From positions 1 through 10,083 of the forward strand of contig JAPFCT010000175.1 of the NCBI GenBank assembly GCA_026169575.1: 10,083 nucleotides of DNA. The letters are read 5' to 3'. A program made the position numbers and the translations under genes. Each line of letters begins with the position of its first letter. Position 1 is the stretch's first letter. This stretch comes from Faecalimonas sp. (GTDB lineage Bacteria; Bacillota_A; Clostridia; Lachnospirales; Lachnospiraceae). Positions 7,855-10,083 of the stretch are shown one piece after another. The notes under the pieces were generated by a model. That model was not told the origin of the DNA. It was given only the letters and a program-made list of their open reading frames with translations, and searched no databases.

Positions 7855-8038
7855 TCAGAACTTTTCTACAAAATGATTCTCCGATGCGTTCCAGTATTTT
7901 TTATATACAAAATCTGTGTTAGCATCAAAATTAAACTGGTACATTCTAAACATGACAGAGAAATCTTTCGGCTTCCATATCGCAATCCGTAAACTTTCTT
8001 AACATCAATCGTTCCGTTTCTATTATAGGCGTATTCAT
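7855..8038 (-). pseudogene. Internally deleted RimJ/RimL-type GNAT acetyltransferase remnant
   Basis: Two ends of one acetyltransferase survive in different frames. From the ATG at 8038 the frame reads MNTPIIETERLMLRKFTDCD, the typical N-terminus of RimJ/RimL-like GNATs (E-T-E-R-L-x-L-R-x-F). It soon runs to a TAG. In the next frame, starting within the same few bases, is WKPKDFSVMFRMYQFNFD, continuing through VYKKYWNASENHFVEKF to a TGA at 7855-7857. That matches the C-terminal tail of the same family (x-W-x-P-K-x-F-x-V-x-F-R-M-Y-Q-x-N-F-D, K-Y-W). The middle, including the acetyl-CoA loop, is absent: about 60 codons remain of a family of roughly 180. The frame change fits a deletion that is not a multiple of three, with the junction near the GATATGGAAGCC string around 7975. 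It is almost certainly non-functional. Confidence 0.82.
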
Positions 8039-8115
8039 ATTATCCGTCCCCTACTCTTTTTTTATTGTAATTTTTGAATCAAAGGTCTCCTATACCTTGT
8101 TTTCCAAAGGTTATT

Positions 8116-8394
8116 CTATTTGTCCGTTTTCCATTTTCTATAATTATATATGGATTGCACAAATAACATTAGTAAAATTATCGTTGTAACTACACATGTC
8201 CAAATATTGGACTGGAATGTTTTATGAAAACAAATAATGGAAATACATGCGATTGGAATCATCCATAACTTCACTTTAAATCTTTGTAAAATCCAGGAAA
8301 TTCAGCTTTCTTTTCTTATTCCATCTTCCTGGTCTTCATGCAAGAAGCATCCCTCACTTTCAACTCGGTAATTTCTAATTTGCGCCGCTATTGC
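8116..8394 (-). pseudogene. Probable degenerate gene for a small two-helix membrane protein
   Basis: A single minus-strand frame of 93 codons is interrupted by one TGA (8302-8304) and has no ATG near its upstream end. Before the stop it is polar (RNYRVESEGCFLHEDQEDGI). After it come two clear hydrophobic segments, LWMIPIACISIICF and WTCVVTTIILLMLFVQSI, and a basic tail, NYRKWKTDK, ending in TAG. The pattern of charged N-terminal part, helical hairpin and basic C-terminus is what a small membrane protein looks like, so I read this as a gene that has lost its start and gained a stop. An ATG at 8262 could still express the last 48 residues. I do not recognise the family. The frame overlaps the end of the GrpB gene by 7 nt. 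The alternative is chance hydrophobic coding in AT-rich DNA. Confidence 0.4.
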
Positions 8395-8924
8395 TTAATT
8401 CTCCATAGCTTTGCTTCTTCCAAAAGCTCACCGATCATCTCTTGTTTTCCTTCTGTATACCGTCTGCGTTCCCCCGAAAACTGAATCGCCAATCTCTTCT
8501 TCCGTTCATCGTATATCATGGCTTTTTCAGGAAAAGCATTTAGATAATCACGAAAATTCATATAACGAGTCCATGCATCATCATTCCATTTCACCACATG
8601 AATATGATGTGTCCTAAAATCTTTTTCCAAATCCCCCTTTACAAATAGCACCTGCCCGGGAATATCTTCTCCTCGAAATAGAAATCCATTTTCCCTTAAC
8701 ACGTCAATATATTTCATAATATCATTCAGATCATATACGCCTATCGCAAGATCAATAATAGGCTTTGCATGGATTGAAGAAATAGCCGTACTTCCAATAT
8801 GCTGAATATCAATAGCTGTATCGCCTAAGACACACTTCAATTCTTCAATCGTTCGCTTTGCCTCCTTCTCCCACTCGTCCTGATGCGCTATTAATTTTAC
8901 AGTACCTCTTTTCAAGCCTATCAT
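8388..8924 (-). CDS. GrpB family protein (UPF0157, nucleotidyltransferase fold)
   Basis: A 178-residue protein of the GrpB family, whose members share the nucleotidyltransferase fold; their cellular substrate is unknown. Signature elements are present: the N-terminus MIGLKRGTVKL followed by DEWEK, the core IQHIGSTAISSIHAKPIIDL (40-59; G-S-T-A and the acidic D58), and HHIHVV (106-111). The tail has RKKRLAIQFSGERRRYTEGK, with the usual conserved K-x-x-Y/I...Y-x-x-x-K pattern. The length is normal and the frame is intact. The start at 8924 matches the family N-terminus, although its best ribosome site, AGGAGA, is about 12 nt away, longer than usual. The first 80 nt overlap the end of the XRE-type frame, which suggests that frame was cut and reads into this gene by accident. 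Transcription may come from the promoter at 9113-9141. Confidence 0.88.
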   Translation of the reverse strand: MIGLKRGTVKLIAHQDEWEKEAKRTIEELKCVLGDTAIDIQHIGSTAISSIHAKPIIDLAIGVYDLNDIMKYIDVLRENGFLFRGEDIPGQVLFVKGDLEKDFRTHHIHVVKWNDDAWTRYMNFRDYLNAFPEKAMIYDERKKRLAIQFSGERRRYTEGKQEMIGELLEEAKLWRIKQ

Positions 8925-9081
8925 AGAATAAAACGTCTCCTATTCGCAAATGCAATTTTAGTTCTTCCAATTCTTCCATCCATTGTACAATATATCTTTT
9001 AACACCAATTTTCTCTGCCACTTTCTCTTGTGAAAATCCACTTTTCTTTCTTGCATGAAACAAGCTATTTCCTAAATTCAT
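8845..9081 (-). pseudogene. Truncated XRE-type helix-turn-helix protein
   Basis: The 78-residue frame starts MNLGNSLFHARKKSGFSQEK and continues VAEKIGVKRYIVQWMEE. This is the N-terminal helix-turn-helix of XRE/Cro-CI regulators, usually A-R-K-x-x-G-x-S-Q-E-x-V-A-E-K-x-G-V-x-R-x-x-I-x-x-W-E. After about residue 37 the similarity stops. The fourth and fifth helices (normally a segment with L-P-D and L-x-x-L) and any C-terminal domain are missing. The remaining 40 residues come from reading through the start of the GrpB gene in another frame, an 80-nt overlap. The start at 9081 has AAGGA 6 nt upstream; the open frame extends to 9144 but without family similarity. It probably lost its C-terminal part by deletion or frameshift. 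A short HTH-only product could still be made, so loss of function is inferred. Confidence 0.68.
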
Positions 9082-9093
9082 TATGATTCCTTG

Positions 9094-9114
9094 ATTGATT
9101 TTTGATAAATCAAT
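9094..9114 (-). repeat. AT-rich inverted repeat, possible operator of the XRE gene
   Basis: Perfect 8-bp arms, ATTGATTT (9094-9101) and AAATCAAT (9107-9114), flank a 5-bp centre. The repeat lies 13 nt upstream of the XRE start codon and shares two bases with the -10 box at 9113-9118. Position and symmetry fit a dimer-binding operator, but an 8-bp palindrome in AT-rich DNA may be chance. Confidence 0.4.
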
Positions 9115-9141
9115 TATAAAGAAAAACGCTACCAGTCTTAC
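9113..9141 (-). promoter_or_regulatory. Candidate promoter for the XRE/GrpB genes
   Basis: A perfect TATAAT lies at 9113-9118. With a 17-bp spacer the -35 position reads GTAAGA (9136-9141), only 3 of 6 matches, so the promoter would depend on its -10 or on an activator. It sits between the MerR stop and the XRE start. No terminator is visible after the MerR gene, so read-through is also possible. Confidence 0.4.
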
Positions 9142-9182
9142 CATCCAATTCTGCCCGATAATTTAACACTCCACCCCCACTT

Positions 9183-10019
9183 TTAGTTCGTCCTCAAATT
9201 CATTTTAGTCAGACCAACTATTAATAATCCAATAAACACTACTGTGTTCACAAATAACAACAGAACAATACTTTTTACCACTCCAAACGTAAACAGTATT
9301 GAAAATATTTCGATTGACAACACAAGAAAACACATATAATTTGTCAAATACTCTGTCACCATTTCTCCACAATAATTGTTCATCTGTAATTTTACATAAA
9401 TAAAAGGCTTTAGCAGATAACGGATTACGATGCATACAACCGGACAAATAAACATCCAGTTTTTATTTACCAAAGATGTTGCCACTCCATTACTCCATTG
9501 TACCGGAATTTCTGTCGGCAGCTTGGAGTAAGACAGAACCCCAATCATTAAACACAATCCGGTAAGTATTGTCCAGATAAGCATACTCCCCCACAGATAC
9601 AGAAAGCTGACCGAATCTAGTTTGAAAACAGCCGGATAATTGTTCCAATAATCATCCAATTCCATTACATATTGTTCTACCTGCAATTTTTCATAACTGA
9701 CATTTTCTTCATCCAGCATTTTTTCACATAGAAGTCTTGCCCTATTCAAATCCATCATCTGGTCGCTTAATGCTTCCTTCTGCCTCTCAAGAATTTCCCG
9801 CAAAGTAACTTTCTCAGATAGTATGCTCCGTATTTCCTCAACAGAAATTCCCAGTGTACGCAGATATGCAATCTTCTTTATATTTTCCACATCATTTTCA
9901 GAATAGTCTCTATACCCATTCCTTTCATTTCTGGAAGGTTCAATGAGTTTTTCTTTTTCATAAAAACGGACATTTGAACGTGGCAGACCTGTCCGTTCTT
10001 CCACTTCTTTTATCGTCAT
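9183..10019 (-). CDS. MerR family regulator with C-terminal membrane domain (DUF1648-like)
   Basis: A 278-residue protein. Residues 1-70 form a MerR DNA-binding domain: helix-turn-helix MTIKEVEERTGLPRSNVRFY, then a wing with NGYRDYSENDV (34-44) and IAYLRTLGISVEEI (50-63). A helical dimerisation stretch (about 71-118) follows. Instead of a ligand or metal pocket, the rest carries four predicted membrane helices (about 139-163, 187-205, 228-247, 250-271). Between the first two, LPTEIPVQWSNGVA (167-180) resembles the L-P-x-x-I-P-x-H-W/F-x-x-x-G motif of DUF1648 membrane modules. It is therefore a membrane-anchored transcription regulator, probably sensing an envelope signal; the signal and target are unknown. 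The ATG at 10019 follows AAAGGGG about 9 nt upstream. MerR proteins often control their own promoter or adjacent genes, but the adjacent upstream genes are outside the window. Confidence 0.87.
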   Translation of the reverse strand: MTIKEVEERTGLPRSNVRFYEKEKLIEPSRNERNGYRDYSENDVENIKKIAYLRTLGISVEEIRSILSEKVTLREILERQKEALSDQMMDLNRARLLCEKMLDEENVSYEKLQVEQYVMELDDYWNNYPAVFKLDSVSFLYLWGSMLIWTILTGLCLMIGVLSYSKLPTEIPVQWSNGVATSLVNKNWMFICPVVCIVIRYLLKPFIYVKLQMNNYCGEMVTEYLTNYMCFLVLSIEIFSILFTFGVVKSIVLLLFVNTVVFIGLLIVGLTKMNLRTN

Positions 10020-10083
10020 GTTATGTACCCCTTTCAGACAACTCAGTTTTATGATTTCAAGAATAAGCTATAAACAAGGTTTA

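Noticed and set aside
8292..8331. 7-bp inverted repeat CCAGGAA/TTCCTGG after the GrpB gene
   Set aside because: The 26-nt loop and absence of a following T-run make a terminator unlikely; arms of this length occur by chance.
9120..9175. Short frame starting GTG after a GGGGTGGA-like site, 19 codons, between MerR and XRE
   Set aside because: It is very short, has no recognisable similarity, and overlaps the candidate promoter; not enough to call a gene.
10048..10077. Possible promoter upstream of the MerR gene (TTGTTT, 18 bp, CATAAA)
   Set aside because: Only 3 and 4 of 6 positions match, and the window ends just beyond, so the real upstream region cannot be judged.
1..10083. CRISPR array, tRNA, rRNA, insertion sequence or riboswitch
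   Set aside because: I saw no regularly spaced repeats, no tRNA-like cloverleaf, no transposase motifs or terminal repeats, and no known aptamer core in the gaps between genes.

Overview
The window looks like chromosomal DNA of a Gram-positive anaerobe of the Clostridia, most likely Lachnospiraceae. This rests on strong AGGAGG-type ribosome binding sites, moderate GC in the core genes, and protein types common in gut Firmicutes: a VWA/MIDAS membrane protein, a membrane protein with a C-terminal zinc ribbon, a YyaP-type reductase, a GrpB protein and a MerR regulator with a membrane tail. The assignment is inference. Every gene I can support lies on the minus strand, so the text below reads from high to low coordinates.

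Region 1 (10083 to about 7560) is accessory and visibly eroded. It begins with a MerR regulator carrying a four-helix membrane domain. Next comes a truncated XRE-type DNA-binding protein whose frame runs 80 nt into an intact GrpB-family gene. After that there is an unidentified membrane-protein frame broken by a TGA, a RimJ/RimL-type acetyltransferase reduced to its two ends by an internal deletion, and a short membrane protein that may have lost its C-terminus. The DNA here is more AT-rich than on the left.

Region 2 (7812 to 6426) is a compact run of genes with short gaps and good ribosome binding sites: the small membrane protein, a dihydrofolate reductase-like (RibD C-terminal type) enzyme and a GNAT acetyltransferase. 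It is closed by a perfect 20-bp inverted repeat acting as a terminator.

Region 3 (6385 to 1) is a separate transcription unit with its own extended -10 promoter. It encodes a 1315-residue membrane protein with TPR-like repeats and a VWA domain with a complete MIDAS, then a 707-residue membrane protein with a beta-sandwich/Ig-like ectodomain and a cytosolic zinc ribbon. At the left edge are the first 19 codons of a threonine aldolase/beta-eliminating lyase-type enzyme. The two large envelope proteins probably act together. Their function is unknown to me, and they are the most interesting content of the window.
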